The notes under the pieces were generated by a model. It saw only the letters and a program-made list of their open reading frames with translations, was not told where the DNA came from and did not search any database. Position numbers and translations under genes: made by a program. Below, in pieces: positions 1 through 9,244 of a stretch of 48,421 bases of DNA (its first letter is position 1; each line of letters begins with the position of its first letter). The DNA lies in assembly GCA_012518185.1 (NCBI GenBank), contig JAAYTA010000069.1:1-48421 (forward strand). Reading direction: 5' to 3'. The DNA comes from Methanobacteriota archaeon (lineage in GTDB: Archaea > Thermoplasmatota > Thermoplasmata > Methanomassiliicoccales > Methanomassiliicoccaceae).

Positions 1-1615
1 CGTCCATACCGCCTGGAGGTGCTGGGGGCGCCTTGCGAGATGCAATGACATCATCAATTCTAAGCACCATAGCTGCAACTTCAGTTGCGGACTCTAGTGC
101 CTGAACCTTGACTCTTAGAGGCTCGATGACATCTTGCTCTAGCATGTTGGTGGGGTTGCCTGTATCGAGATCTAGTCCCATGTGGGCGCTGTCTTTCTCG
201 CCGGAGTGGGCCTTCTTGAGCTCGATAACTACGTCGATGGGGTCAAGACCAGCATTCTCAGCTAATGCCCAGGGGATAACCTCTAAGGCCTCAGCAAAAG
301 ATCTGATGGCAAGTTGCTCGCGACCGCCTATAGCAGATGCATAGTCAGCTAGCCTTAGAGCCATTTCAATTTCTGGAGCTCCTCCACCAGCAACAATCTT
401 ACCATCTTCCATAGCGACTCCAACTACTCTTAGAGCATCGTGTAGAGCGCGCTCAACTTCATCAATGACATGTTCAGTTCCACCGCGGATAATAATGCTG
501 ATGGCCTTAGGACTCTGGCAGCCGGTGATGAATGTCATCCATTCTTCTCCAACGCGGCGCTCTTCGACCAAATCAGCGCGGCCTAGATCGGATTCAGTAA
601 TAGCATCCAAGTTACCAACTATGTTTCCACCAGTGGCCTTGGCGATTGCTTCCATGTCTGATTCCTTCAGGCGGCGGCTAGCAAAGATACCTGCCTTAGC
701 TAGATAATGCTGTACAATATCATCCATACCCTTCTGGCAGAACACAACGTTAGCACCTGCGGCCTTGATCTTCTCGACCATTTCCTTCAGGGACTTTTCT
801 TCCTCATCTAGGAAGCGCTGCATAGATGCGGGGTCACGAATCTGTATTTTTGCCTCGACTTCAGTCTTCTTGATCTCAAGAGCAAAGGATAGTATAGCGA
901 TCTTTGCGTCTTCGACAGCGCGAGGCATCCTGGGATGAACTTTTTCCTTATCAATTATAAGACCATTAATCATCTCAGTATCAGAAATTGATCCACCGGT
1001 CTTCTTCTCCACCTTGATGTTATCGACATCAACAATGGTATCCCCGTTACGCTTCTCAGCAATAGCCTTAGCAGCCTTTACGGACAGCTCAGAGAGAGTT
1101 CTTCCCTCGCCACCTACCGACTTACCAGTCATGGCAGTGTTAGCTATCTTTATTAGATCTTCATCGCTTTCAATTGGAACAGCGATCTCGTTGAGGATCT
1201 TTACAGCCTCAGTCGCAGCGAGCCTATATCCGTTGGCGATGATGGTGGGATGTACGTTGGACTCAATGAGCTGCTCAGCCTTCTTGAGAAGCTCACCTGA
1301 TAGCACCACAGAGGTTGTTGTACCATCTCCGCATTCAGAGTCCTGGGTCTTTGCAACCTCAACAATCATTTTAGCCGTGGGGTGCTGAACGTCGATTTCT
1401 CTCAGAATAGTGACACCATCGTTAGTTACAACAACATCTCCGATGGTATCTACCAGCATCTTATCCATGCCCTTTGGTCCCAACGTCGAGCGTACAGCAT
1501 CGGCGATGGCACGGGCAGCGGCGATATTATTCGCCTGGGCCTCACGGTTCTTAGTCCTCTCTGTGCCCTCTTTGAGCACTATGATCGGTTGGCCTTGTCC
1601 TAATGAATATGCCAT
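1..1615 (-). CDS. ths: Thermosome subunit (group II chaperonin), C-terminus cut by window edge
   Basis: ATP-dependent cytosolic protein-folding chamber subunit of the archaeal TCP-1 family. My reverse-strand translation gives 538 codons that stay open to base 1, so only the last few residues are missing; family members are about 540-550 residues. The start reads [11 protein letters not shown], followed by the ATP-binding [10 protein letters not shown] segment, the GDGTTT nucleotide-phosphate loop near residue 90, and the C-terminal GGGAPEIE motif near residue 405. The terminal part turns into the usual Gly/Pro/Met-rich tail (PPAPPGGMD). The ATG at 1613-1615 is chosen because it has a strong Shine-Dalgarno (AAAGGAGGTT) 4 nt upstream and a TATA box further up. 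Monocistronic as far as visible. Whether this is an alpha or beta subunit cannot be told. Confidence 0.97.
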   Translation of the reverse strand, partial: MAYSLGQGQPIIVLKEGTERTKNREAQANNIAAARAIADAVRSTLGPKGMDKMLVDTIGDVVVTNDGVTILREIDVQHPTAKMIVEVAKTQDSECGDGTTTSVVLSGELLKKAEQLIESNVHPTIIANGYRLAATEAVKILNEIAVPIESDEDLIKIANTAMTGKSVGGEGRTLSELSVKAAKAIAEKRNGDTIVDVDNIKVEKKTGGSISDTEMINGLIIDKEKVHPRMPRAVEDAKIAILSFALEIKKTEVEAKIQIRDPASMQRFLDEEEKSLKEMVEKIKAAGANVVFCQKGMDDIVQHYLAKAGIFASRRLKESDMEAIAKATGGNIVGNLDAITESDLGRADLVEERRVGEEWMTFITGCQSPKAISIIIRGGTEHVIDEVERALHDALRVVGVAMEDGKIVAGGGAPEIEMALRLADYASAIGGREQLAIRSFAEALEVIPWALAENAGLDPIDVVIELKKAHSGEKDSAHMGLDLDTGNPTNMLEQDVIEPLRVKVQALESATEVAAMVLRIDDVIASRKAPPAPPGGMD

Positions 1616-1619
1616 TATG

Positions 1620-1661
1620 AACCTCCTTTCGAGTCCAGGATATTTTATCGCTTCTATATAA
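1620..1661 (-). promoter_or_regulatory. Thermosome promoter: TATA box and strong Shine-Dalgarno
   Basis: On the minus strand a TTATATA box lies at 1655-1661 and AAAGGAGGTT at 1620-1629, 4 nt before the ATG. The spacing predicts a short leader of roughly 15-20 nt, unlike the leaderless promoters of several other genes here, which suits a highly translated mRNA. No operator was recognised. Confidence 0.6.
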
Positions 1662-1766
1662 CTATTACTCTAGTTTCCCCTTCAGCGAAAGAGTGTGGAC
1701 AAACTTATCACCATATCATCTAAAATAGGTGTATTGATCATATCGTTAGCGAGTTAGTGAGATGTA

Positions 1767-2609
1767 TTAGAATGCATCTCGGTATTCTAGATCTCTATTT
1801 TCGCATAAATTTCGGATACGATTAATAATATCATTGTAGAATTCTCTGTCTTTAATGTATTTCTCTAATATTGATAAGGAGGAAGGATCCATCTCCTTCA
1901 TTCTTTTAAGCAATCTAATATCCATCCCCGGACGAAGGTTGAGTCTATCAACCATGACTATAGAGGCTCCCGTATCGCGGATTGAATCTAAAAACTCGTC
2001 AAGGCGGAAATCTGTTATGGTAGGTATGATGGGACCAATAAGAGCATAAACACTCACGCCTTCGTTACTCAATATCTTCATTGCATCAAGTCTCTCAGAA
2101 GGAGGTGTAGAATACGGTTCAAATATAGTCGCTCTATTGCTATCCATTGCTGTTATTGTAATTCCCACTTCAGAATCATTCAATTTTGAAATTAGATCGA
2201 TATCTCTGGTAACTAGTGGTGATTTAGTAAGTATACTTACTTTAGCACGGTGCTTTACTAAGACTTCTAAACATCTTCGAGTTAGATTAACAACTCTCTC
2301 AGCAGGTTGATATGGATCTGTTACTGTCCCTAGACCTATCATACCTCTATTGCGCGGTAATTCCCTATCTAACAACACAGGTAGATTCATCTTAGCCGAT
2401 ATTATGCATCCCCATTCATCGACTGGTTGTCTTGTAATATATGGTGCATAACAGTAAGTACACCTATGACTACATCCTTGGTAAGGATTGAGGGCGAAGT
2501 CAAGGCCTGGAAGGCGTGATGGTGATAGGGCAACTGTAGCCTTAGTTTCCCTAACATTGGGAGGATATTCATCACCGGAAAAGAACATGTCTAGATTAAA
2601 CATAATCAT
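1767..2609 (-). CDS. SplB-like radical SAM protein (COG1533 type)
   Basis: Radical S-adenosylmethionine enzyme of the group related to spore photoproduct lyase; the family uses a [4Fe-4S] cluster to make the 5'-deoxyadenosyl radical, but the substrate of this archaeal branch is not established. The cluster motif is seen at residues 46-53 (C46-x3-C50-x2-C53 in NPYQGCSHRCTYCYAP), preceded by the conserved NPYQGC context. 280 residues, about the usual size of the short branch. The ATG at 2609 is followed by a second in-frame ATG at 2603; either start overlaps the 3' end of the upstream NreA-type gene (14 or 8 nt), indicating translational coupling. That pairing suggests a nucleic-acid repair or modification role, an inference only. 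Confidence 0.85.
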   Translation of the reverse strand: MIMFNLDMFFSGDEYPPNVRETKATVALSPSRLPGLDFALNPYQGCSHRCTYCYAPYITRQPVDEWGCIISAKMNLPVLLDRELPRNRGMIGLGTVTDPYQPAERVVNLTRRCLEVLVKHRAKVSILTKSPLVTRDIDLISKLNDSEVGITITAMDSNRATIFEPYSTPPSERLDAMKILSNEGVSVYALIGPIIPTITDFRLDEFLDSIRDTGASIVMVDRLNLRPGMDIRLLKRMKEMDPSSLSILEKYIKDREFYNDIINRIRNLCENRDLEYRDAF

Positions 2610-3903
2610 CTATCCTTCTCTGAGATAGAAAGTCGCGCAAGATGCCGCTATGAGCAATCCACGTCTCCATAGGTATTTCCATACGTCCGGATATGTGCGC
2701 TAATGCTTGCTGAAGCGTTTCAAATCTATGTGGCTCAGTCATCAATGCTGCCCGAACGTTTTCTCTAACATTCCATACTCCAACTGGCATAATGTAGCCT
2801 GGATGTGCTTCTCTGAAAATTATGGCTCCGGCCTGCTTTCCTTCTTTCATAAGCAATTCATTAATAGCTAGGCGTGCAGCATAATAACAGCCGCCTATAG
2901 GAGCATATTCCTTCCGTCCCTTGAAGAACTCATGATCACTCAGTATCTCCACTTCCCTACCCATTGGATTCCAGGCAGTGTTGGGATACCATGCCTCTAT
3001 GAGTTCATAGCGCCAGGAAGTAGGCATGAGTAATATACTCCACCTATTATCTAATTGATACCAATCATATACTCTCCACTCATCCAATAACGGATTATAT
3101 CGAGTATCTTTTAGGAGTCCTTTTCCCAAAATGTCATCTACAGCCGTTATAGTCCATCTGGTAGGCACAAACCTGCGATTTTTTCCTATACCAAATGCGC
3201 CCACTGAGAATGCCTTTTGTATTTTAGATATCATGACTCCGTCACGATATAGTTCTCGCACTGCCTGTGTGGCTTTTAAGTCTTTATCATAATAGGCCTT
3301 CTCCACATGTTGATCGTATTTTGGATTTCCAACTGAAAGATCTCTCAGCCAGGCTGAGGGCCCAAACGGTTGTACTTCATCATCCAGTATCATACGACCG
3401 CTGGGCTTTTTCAGGAACTTTGCTTCCACTTCTAGAGGATTATTAGATAATGCAAGATCTCTAGTGAGATCAACGATTCGACCTCCCTTTTCGAAGTTGA
3501 ACGCATCAATCCGATGTTTTCCTCTAACTAATGAAAATCGAAAATCTACTATCTCTTCAATACTCTTTCCGACCCAAAGTTCTGGAGTATCCATCATTGC
3601 AGTGTCGCCCATAATAGGTGGTACAAGTGGGCCGATCTCAACTTTTGGATATCCATATCGACCGACAAAAATTCCAGGAGGAGACATGCCTGCTAAATCT
3701 AAAGTATCGATCATCCTACGTGTTTTTGATCGAGAATAAAACTTAACCATTAGGGGACATCGATCTTTACCACATAGATTCCGGGAGCCTTTGCATAGAA
3801 CGCATGCTGAGCCCTTCGGGACTTGTAGAGCACCTTCTGCGCGAAGTGCGCCAAAATGGACGTCAAAGTTCCCCTGGTATGAATTGGACATTTGCTTTCT
3901 CAC
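2596..3903 (-). CDS. nreA: NreA-type archaeal DNA repair protein (Nre family)
   Basis: 435-residue protein matching the archaeal Nre family, implicated genetically in repair of DNA damage and in binding the sliding clamp PCNA. An N-terminal zinc-finger-like set is visible at C34-x2-C37-x6-C44-x4-C49 followed by Pro, the hallmark of the family. The C-terminal eight residues read QRRIDDYV, close to the PCNA-interacting peptide pattern Q-x-x-hydrophobic-x-x-aromatic, where such peptides are usually placed. The body (two DUF650/DUF651-like halves) has no recognised catalytic motif. Start is the ATG at 3903, with another in-frame ATG four codons later; both are plausible. It overlaps the next gene, an SplB-like radical SAM enzyme. 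Family call is firm; biochemical function is unknown. Confidence 0.85.
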   Translation of the reverse strand: MRKQMSNSYQGNFDVHFGALRAEGALQVPKGSACVLCKGSRNLCGKDRCPLMVKFYSRSKTRRMIDTLDLAGMSPPGIFVGRYGYPKVEIGPLVPPIMGDTAMMDTPELWVGKSIEEIVDFRFSLVRGKHRIDAFNFEKGGRIVDLTRDLALSNNPLEVEAKFLKKPSGRMILDDEVQPFGPSAWLRDLSVGNPKYDQHVEKAYYDKDLKATQAVRELYRDGVMISKIQKAFSVGAFGIGKNRRFVPTRWTITAVDDILGKGLLKDTRYNPLLDEWRVYDWYQLDNRWSILLMPTSWRYELIEAWYPNTAWNPMGREVEILSDHEFFKGRKEYAPIGGCYYAARLAINELLMKEGKQAGAIIFREAHPGYIMPVGVWNVRENVRAALMTEPHRFETLQQALAHISGRMEIPMETWIAHSGILRDFLSQRRIDDYV

Positions 3904-4051
3904 TATATCATGTATATTTAGCCCTTACTCCAACCCTACCGAATGTACTGGATCCAACATGATGAAATCATGCTATGATAGTAAAGATTCTGAAAATATT
4001 TCTAGGATTAAATGTAGTTAAAAAGAAAGAAAATGATTTGCCAGGAGATGA

Positions 4052-4486
4052 TTACCAGGGCGCCTGTCCCGTTCGCTGGACATAATTGCAATAATATCTC
4101 GTAGCATTATTTGCATCATATATTGCCCATATCCAAAATATCAGTAGCACTATACCGAATACGATGGTCAATATTGAGATGATCCAAAATATGCCATATG
4201 CGATTACTAATACTATTCCTCTTCCAATTCTGCCTAGATATAATTGCCCAAGGCCTGGTATAAAAAACGTCAATAATACTGCAAGACCAGGGAAAAATAC
4301 TGGTACAATACTAGCTCCTCTGACAGTCTTATGAGATGTTGGGATGCGCGTCGACTGGACGTGTGGCTGCCATTCTTGTGGCCCATCACCTTCAGAATAT
4401 GACTGATCCGAAAATAAAGAGGCTCCGCAACTACCACAGAACCTCTCACCGGGAGCGGATTTAACTCCGCAATTCTCACAGAACAA
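4052..4486 (-). CDS. Zinc-ribbon membrane protein with TM2-like hairpin
   Basis: 144-residue protein. The N-terminus carries a zinc ribbon, C3-x2-C6 and C17-x2-C20 (FCENCG and FCGSCG). A polar linker (about 25-55) leads to two or more hydrophobic segments between about 60 and 125, with FIPGLGQLYLGRIGRG between them, the TM2-domain pattern. Such small proteins are common in archaea and have no assigned biochemical role. The only start upstream of the first Cys pair is a TTG at 4486, with a TATA-like AATAGATATATTG centred about 24 nt upstream, so a leaderless TTG start is likely. Stands alone between 240 nt and 150 nt spacers. Confidence 0.7.
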   Translation of the reverse strand: MFCENCGVKSAPGERFCGSCGASLFSDQSYSEGDGPQEWQPHVQSTRIPTSHKTVRGASIVPVFFPGLAVLLTFFIPGLGQLYLGRIGRGIVLVIAYGIFWIISILTIVFGIVLLIFWIWAIYDANNATRYYCNYVQRTGQAPW

Positions 4487-4726
4487 TATTCCACCATTCG
4501 AGCAATATATCTATTAAATACTTAATAACGAGTATGATTATATTAATCCATACAATATATGGACGTCCTATATAACTTGAATAAACTCTATAATGCTATA
4601 TACTCAGTCTGAGTCTTTTCCAATATTATGATCGTTTTCCTGAAGTATAATATCAACTTTTTTCTCAACAGCTCATACTATTAGCAGTAGCTGCATGATG
4701 TGTTGGTAGGATATCATTGAGACTAC

Positions 4727-5719
4727 TCATCCCAATGATTTTTCGGCCTCGGTCTGACTATCAAGTATCCTTCGGAAGAAGAACATCGCTTGCTTCAGGC
4801 TGAGACTTAGACCAGCAATGCGAGTATGGTGTAAGAATGCGCGAAGCTCTCTAATAGAAGGCATCTTTCCAGCAAACAAGCGATTAAGGCCTTGCCTCTC
4901 CTTTCCCATCCAATCATATCTTTTCAGAATATCAGTAGGATATTGTTCCAGATTATCCCAATGATCCACAAGCATTTCTGCAGTTTGCATAGCATATACG
5001 ATGCCGTCTGCTGCCAATGGAGCCACTGCACCAATGCTCTCCCCTACTCCAACAATATTTCCTGACACGAACGGTTGCGTTGCATGAGGTGAAGATAGAC
5101 GTACTTTAGAGTTACAACGACACAATATTTTGCCGCGTTCCATGACGCCAGTGGTTGATGGACGGAATTCGGTGGTGTCTGTCTTCAGATTTCCAAATCC
5201 CATATGATATTCATTATTTCCTATGGGAAAACACCACTCATAGCCTAAAGAAGATATCTTGATAGACATACCAAGGTCTTCATCTAGTTTGATTCGATAC
5301 TGCCTACAAGGAGCTAAGAATTGTGGTCCCGAAGTAGGCCCTAAGAAAGCTCGAGCTTCTCCAGTAGCATCAACTATACGATCATAATCATTTGGATCGA
5401 AAGGTTGCGTGTGGACTTCAGTATCGCATAATAGATCATTAATGAGACGTGGTTTGTCGATTGTTAACAAATCAGCAGGTATGTCCAAGCCTTCGATATT
5501 TATGCTATCAAACTGCTGTAATTCATAAGCAGTAGGCTCAAGAAATCTAGACACAAGTTTCCTTACCTCAGAAGTAGGAGTCGCACCCCATGCACATGAA
5601 TGAAGGCCACAGGGATTGCGCCGCTTCACATCATATACATCTGCTTGTATACCTTCTTCATCTAGTAGGCGATATAAATATGCGCCTGACATTCCAGCAC
5701 CTGCTATAGCTACTTTCAA
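4727..5719 (-). CDS. FAD-dependent geranylgeranyl-reductase-family oxidoreductase
   Basis: 330-residue flavoprotein of the geranylgeranyl reductase superfamily, whose archaeal members saturate isoprenoid chains of membrane lipids. Visible: N-terminal Rossmann dinucleotide motif GAGMSGAYLYRLL (residues 7-19) and the late FAD-contact segment GVGESIGAVAPLAADGI (about 225-241), the family's G-D/E-A motif. A pair of Cys (CGLHSCAWG, about 37-45) sits just after the first beta-strands, as in archaeal members. It is shorter than typical digeranylgeranylglycerophospholipid reductases (about 390-400), so the exact substrate is open. Start is a TTG at 5719 with GGTGAT 2 nt upstream as Shine-Dalgarno; no ATG fits before the Rossmann motif. 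It lies 65 nt downstream of the GNAT gene on the same strand. Confidence 0.75.
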   Translation of the reverse strand: MKVAIAGAGMSGAYLYRLLDEEGIQADVYDVKRRNPCGLHSCAWGATPTSEVRKLVSRFLEPTAYELQQFDSINIEGLDIPADLLTIDKPRLINDLLCDTEVHTQPFDPNDYDRIVDATGEARAFLGPTSGPQFLAPCRQYRIKLDEDLGMSIKISSLGYEWCFPIGNNEYHMGFGNLKTDTTEFRPSTTGVMERGKILCRCNSKVRLSSPHATQPFVSGNIVGVGESIGAVAPLAADGIVYAMQTAEMLVDHWDNLEQYPTDILKRYDWMGKERQGLNRLFAGKMPSIRELRAFLHHTRIAGLSLSLKQAMFFFRRILDSQTEAEKSLG

Positions 5720-5784
5720 ACGATCACCATCCTTTTCAGATATATTATCAGATATTCACATCTGTTTCGATTTTGAAATCAATA

Positions 5785-6756
5785 TTATCCTGCCCAAGAA
5801 GTTATCTGATATATGCCATTCTCCTCATAATTCCCCTTTTTTATCATCCTTATATTTGCTCCTTTTAACGAATATGAGCGAGATAACATATGATTATAGA
5901 GTGTCGGTGATTCTGCTGATAATCGTACTAGGATGTGGTCCTTTCCCATAGATGATGATATCTGTTCACATCGATCTAGAAGAGAATCAAATATTTCTTC
6001 CTGATCAGATCGTTCGGGATCCACTATAACAGCTTTAATTGAGGAATAGCGAGATTCTTCATCTCTCTGATATGTGTGTAGTATGGCAAGGCCCACCACT
6101 TTTCCTTCCCTCTTTGAAACTAATACATGTCCCATTCGTCGCTCCACTGTTATCTTGACTTCTGAGGAGTAATCTAATGAAGGCGATATACTTCGTCCGA
6201 GTCGAGCTATATCTCCTAATGTATGTTCTAAATGAGAAATGTCTATTTCTTCAGTGAAATGAGGATGTGTTCCTTTACTCATCATCTGCTTTTCCATAAC
6301 AAGTATTAATGATATGGGCGAGTATTTTGATGATAGATAGAAATGTAGATTTTTAGGCAAATGAGACATTGTCTCAAGGCCAATGACATCGCATCCTTTT
6401 TCCGATAGATGATGCTCGCAAGCCCCAAGAAGAGCTTTACCTACTCCATCATTCTGATTCATTGGGAGAACTTCTAATGGACCAATCCAACCGACATTTC
6501 CCCAGATGTGACAGAATGCCGATCCTACTATTTTTCCGTCAATTTCAGCGACTAGACATCCATCGGGATCTGCAGCCATATATGCTTTGATCAATCTTTC
6601 TGATCGTTTGGGATAGCGGAAACGTCTCCCAATGTCCTGTGTAGCAAGATCTGACCATGCTATCTGGCCCACATCTCTCACTTGCTCCATATCGTCTATT
6701 ACCATAGGTCTTATAGTGATTTCCCGGTTTTTATTGGCTCGAGATAAAATATTCAT
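5785..6756 (-). CDS. Tandem GNAT-domain acetyltransferase
   Basis: 323 residues with two GNAT folds. The first (about 13-165) keeps an acetyl-CoA pyrophosphate loop of the Q/R-x-x-G-x-G/A type (QNDGVGKALL, about 101-110). The second (about 190-315) keeps the central strand GKVVGLAILHTY but has a poor CoA loop, so only the first domain is likely catalytic. Substrate is not predictable. It sits 10 nt after the PolX-like gene, so a larB-polX-gnat transcript is likely. The ATG at 6756 is taken because the fold begins within about 15 residues of it. Confidence 0.72.
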   Translation of the reverse strand: MNILSRANKNREITIRPMVIDDMEQVRDVGQIAWSDLATQDIGRRFRYPKRSERLIKAYMAADPDGCLVAEIDGKIVGSAFCHIWGNVGWIGPLEVLPMNQNDGVGKALLGACEHHLSEKGCDVIGLETMSHLPKNLHFYLSSKYSPISLILVMEKQMMSKGTHPHFTEEIDISHLEHTLGDIARLGRSISPSLDYSSEVKITVERRMGHVLVSKREGKVVGLAILHTYQRDEESRYSSIKAVIVDPERSDQEEIFDSLLDRCEQISSSMGKDHILVRLSAESPTLYNHMLSRSYSLKGANIRMIKKGNYEENGIYQITSWAG

Positions 6757-6766
6757 CAGACGTACT

Positions 6767-8422
6767 TCACCCCCTCCATCCTCGTCTTCTCAACTGATCG
6801 ACTGATAATGCATTCAGAAATCGTTCGGGCCCTAATCCAGATTGCTCGGCTGCGATAATGGCCCAGTCCCAATACATTAACTCATCTGGGAATGCTGCTT
6901 CCGTGCCGAGCATGAGAAGTGGAGAAGAATCTAGAGATCTAACCGAGTCAGCATCAAGATCCAATCTATCAGGATATACATTCATCTCTAGTGCTATATT
7001 TAGATCAGCTGCAGCATAACTTATTTTAGCAATGTCGATTTGAATACGCTCTCTGAGTCCAATCACTCTGCTATTAGGATGTCCTAGAACATCCATCAGG
7101 GAATTCTCCATTGCTCTTAGTACTCTAGAAGTCATCTCTCTATTATCCATAGTGAGGGACGTATTAACCGAAGCAATGACTATATCAAGATCTTCAAGTG
7201 ACTCTGAAGGAAAGTCTAGATCACCCTTGGGAGATATGTCCACTTCCCCACCCTTCAATATCGTCATTCCCAACAACTCGGACGTTTCATCTATGAGTAT
7301 ATTTCGTTGTTCCAGAGTAGATGGATCCATTCTACGGCTCCCAAGGCGGTCGCATATGCAAATATACTCATGCCCTAGTTCACTAGCCTTGGCAGCCATT
7401 TCTAAGACTCTCATACCTTCATTAAATGAGATTGAGCGGACGTGAAGATCACCTCGAAGATCAGATGGAGTTACCTTCGCGTTGGGTAATCCTCTGAGTT
7501 CAGGCCTTATTGGAGGCATATTTACTGATTCAAATACATCATTTTCTGTTATTGCTTTGCGACGAGCTCCGAATCGTATGTTACTATCCCGTATGATCCT
7601 ATCTATATCTCTCACATATTCATTAGGACCAGTGGATCTCAAAAGCTCAAGACCGAAGATGTCAGGATCAACAGCCCTTAGCATACAAACAGCGCCTGAT
7701 GTTGTCTTACCTAGAGCCTGCCACTTATCGACCATTAGTAATTCTACTATTTCAGGGCAAAGGCCAAAACGTGCAATTATATCTTCAGGAGAAGGTGCAG
7801 AAAACAGTAGCATGATATTTGCAACGGTTGGAACTTTTCGACGTAGTGGGCCAGTGAGTTCTAATCTCTCCAGTCCTGGTGCATAGCGGAGATAATTGAT
7901 GATCTTACGGGCCGAATGCATAGCGTACGGTGAGGGAACTTCGGCGACTTCTTCTCGCTGCCAGGTTAGATATTCTAAAGTGCGTCGCTCCACTTCAGAA
8001 CCAAACCCTAATAGATCAGTAAGGCGGTTTTCATGTATAGCTCTGAGTAGATCGTCGACTGAGCGGATGCCAAGATGGATGTCGAGATCGGCTAAGCGCC
8101 TCATGCCTAGAGCAGGTATTCTTCTAAGAAGCTCTAGATCCTCCGGGAGTAAGTTGCGTACTTCTTCTAACGCCTCTATCTCGCCAGTGCGTAGGAATTC
8201 GTCCACTCTAGCTTCAATACTTTTTCCAATCCCATCTATGAGGCGTAATTCTCCCCGCTCACTGATTGAGCGGAGATTCTCCGTTAAGTCTTCAATACTC
8301 CTTGCCGCTCTGAGATAGCTACTGGCCCTCCAGCGCTCTCCCTGGATCTCCATGGCAAGAGCTAGATCATAGAATAGATCAGCTATAATCTTATTATCTG
8401 CCCTACCTATCGTAACTGCCAT
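6767..8422 (-). CDS. PolX-family (DNA polymerase beta + PHP) protein, both active sites degenerate
   Basis: 551 residues in the full PolX layout: N-terminal helix-hairpin-helix 8-kDa region (about 10-155), a nucleotidyltransferase palm/fingers region (about 165-290) and a C-terminal PHP domain (about 322-550). Length and order match bacterial/archaeal PolX, which couples gap-filling synthesis with a 3'-5' exonuclease. The catalytic residues are gone: the GS motif is GP (191-192), the GD(I/L)D metal motif is ANIM (201-204), and the third Asp position reads C246. In the PHP domain HxH is H327-V-R329, TDH is C357-D-R359, SVH is SVN (418-420) and terminal TDAH is TEAA (507-510); GHP (447-449) and LEMNVYPDRLD persist. 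The reading frame is intact, so this is probably a structural or DNA-binding paralogue. 9 nt after larB. Confidence 0.88.
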   Translation of the reverse strand: MAVTIGRADNKIIADLFYDLALAMEIQGERWRASSYLRAARSIEDLTENLRSISERGELRLIDGIGKSIEARVDEFLRTGEIEALEEVRNLLPEDLELLRRIPALGMRRLADLDIHLGIRSVDDLLRAIHENRLTDLLGFGSEVERRTLEYLTWQREEVAEVPSPYAMHSARKIINYLRYAPGLERLELTGPLRRKVPTVANIMLLFSAPSPEDIIARFGLCPEIVELLMVDKWQALGKTTSGAVCMLRAVDPDIFGLELLRSTGPNEYVRDIDRIIRDSNIRFGARRKAITENDVFESVNMPPIRPELRGLPNAKVTPSDLRGDLHVRSISFNEGMRVLEMAAKASELGHEYICICDRLGSRRMDPSTLEQRNILIDETSELLGMTILKGGEVDISPKGDLDFPSESLEDLDIVIASVNTSLTMDNREMTSRVLRAMENSLMDVLGHPNSRVIGLRERIQIDIAKISYAAADLNIALEMNVYPDRLDLDADSVRSLDSSPLLMLGTEAAFPDELMYWDWAIIAAEQSGLGPERFLNALSVDQLRRRGWRG

Positions 8423-8431
8423 ACTACCATT

Positions 8432-9196
8432 TTATATTTGAGAGCGTCTGCATCTTATACTTATGAGGGCAGCAGTAATACCAGCTCCCACTCCATTATC
8501 TATATTGACCGTTACAAGACCGGGAGAACAGGATTGTAGCATAGATGCTAGAGCAACTTTTCCACCTTCACCTACGCCATAACCTACTGACGTAGGAACT
8601 CCTATTACTGGCACATCCACTAATGATGATACCACTGATGCTAATGCACCTTCCATCCCGGCTACCACTACCAATGCATCAGCGCCACTTTCTAACATAT
8701 TGTGGAGGGGTTCGATAAAACGGTGAAAGGCGGCGATACCTACATCATATGCAGTCATCACACGGCATCCCATAGCTTCAGCCACCACTCTTGCTTCTTC
8801 AGCTGTTGATATATCTGAACTTCCACCAGCTAGTAATCCAATTATTCCTTTTTCCTTATGCTCTTTTCTGCGATCGAGGATTATCATCTTGGCTTCATCT
8901 TCATATCTTGCTTCAGGGATCCTATCTCGGACTGCTTCAAACTGTTGAAGAGAAGATCGAGAAACTAATAATACATCACGCTCTGCCATGGCTCCTTCTA
9001 TGATGTCTGCTATTGTGTTTGCATCCTTACTTTCACCATATATGATTTCAGGAACACCCTTTCGTTCTGCACGGCGGGCATCGAATAATGTATGTTCTCC
9101 GATCCTGCGGATATAATCCATGCGGAGCAGTCTTTCCGCCTCAGAGATATTAATCTCTCCCTTACTGTGTCTTTCTAGGACATCCCTAATGCTCAT
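8432..9196 (-). CDS. larB: LarB, pyridinium-3,5-biscarboxylic acid mononucleotide synthase
   Basis: 254-residue PurE-like carboxylase/hydrolase that carries out the first step in making the nickel-pincer nucleotide cofactor from nicotinic acid adenine dinucleotide. Seen: AGGSSDI (about 125), the AYDVGIAAFHR segment, VVAGMEGALASVV, PTSVGYG and VNIDNGVGAG, all in LarB order. The ATG at 9196 is preferred over a TTG one codon earlier. Its divergent neighbour is LarE, which performs the sulfur transfer; LarC (nickel insertion) and LarA (racemase) are not in this window. Followed at 9 nt by the PolX-like gene. Confidence is high for family. Confidence 0.9.
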   Translation of the reverse strand: MSIRDVLERHSKGEINISEAERLLRMDYIRRIGEHTLFDARRAERKGVPEIIYGESKDANTIADIIEGAMAERDVLLVSRSSLQQFEAVRDRIPEARYEDEAKMIILDRRKEHKEKGIIGLLAGGSSDISTAEEARVVAEAMGCRVMTAYDVGIAAFHRFIEPLHNMLESGADALVVVAGMEGALASVVSSLVDVPVIGVPTSVGYGVGEGGKVALASMLQSCSPGLVTVNIDNGVGAGITAALISIRCRRSQI

Positions 9197-9244
9197 CAAT
9201 CAGCCATACGCGATTATTGTTATTTTGACATTTTGGCCCAACAA

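Noticed and set aside
108-1661. Several plus-strand open frames opposite the thermosome
   Set aside because: They run antisense to a clearly conserved chaperonin and show no motif; they are shadows.
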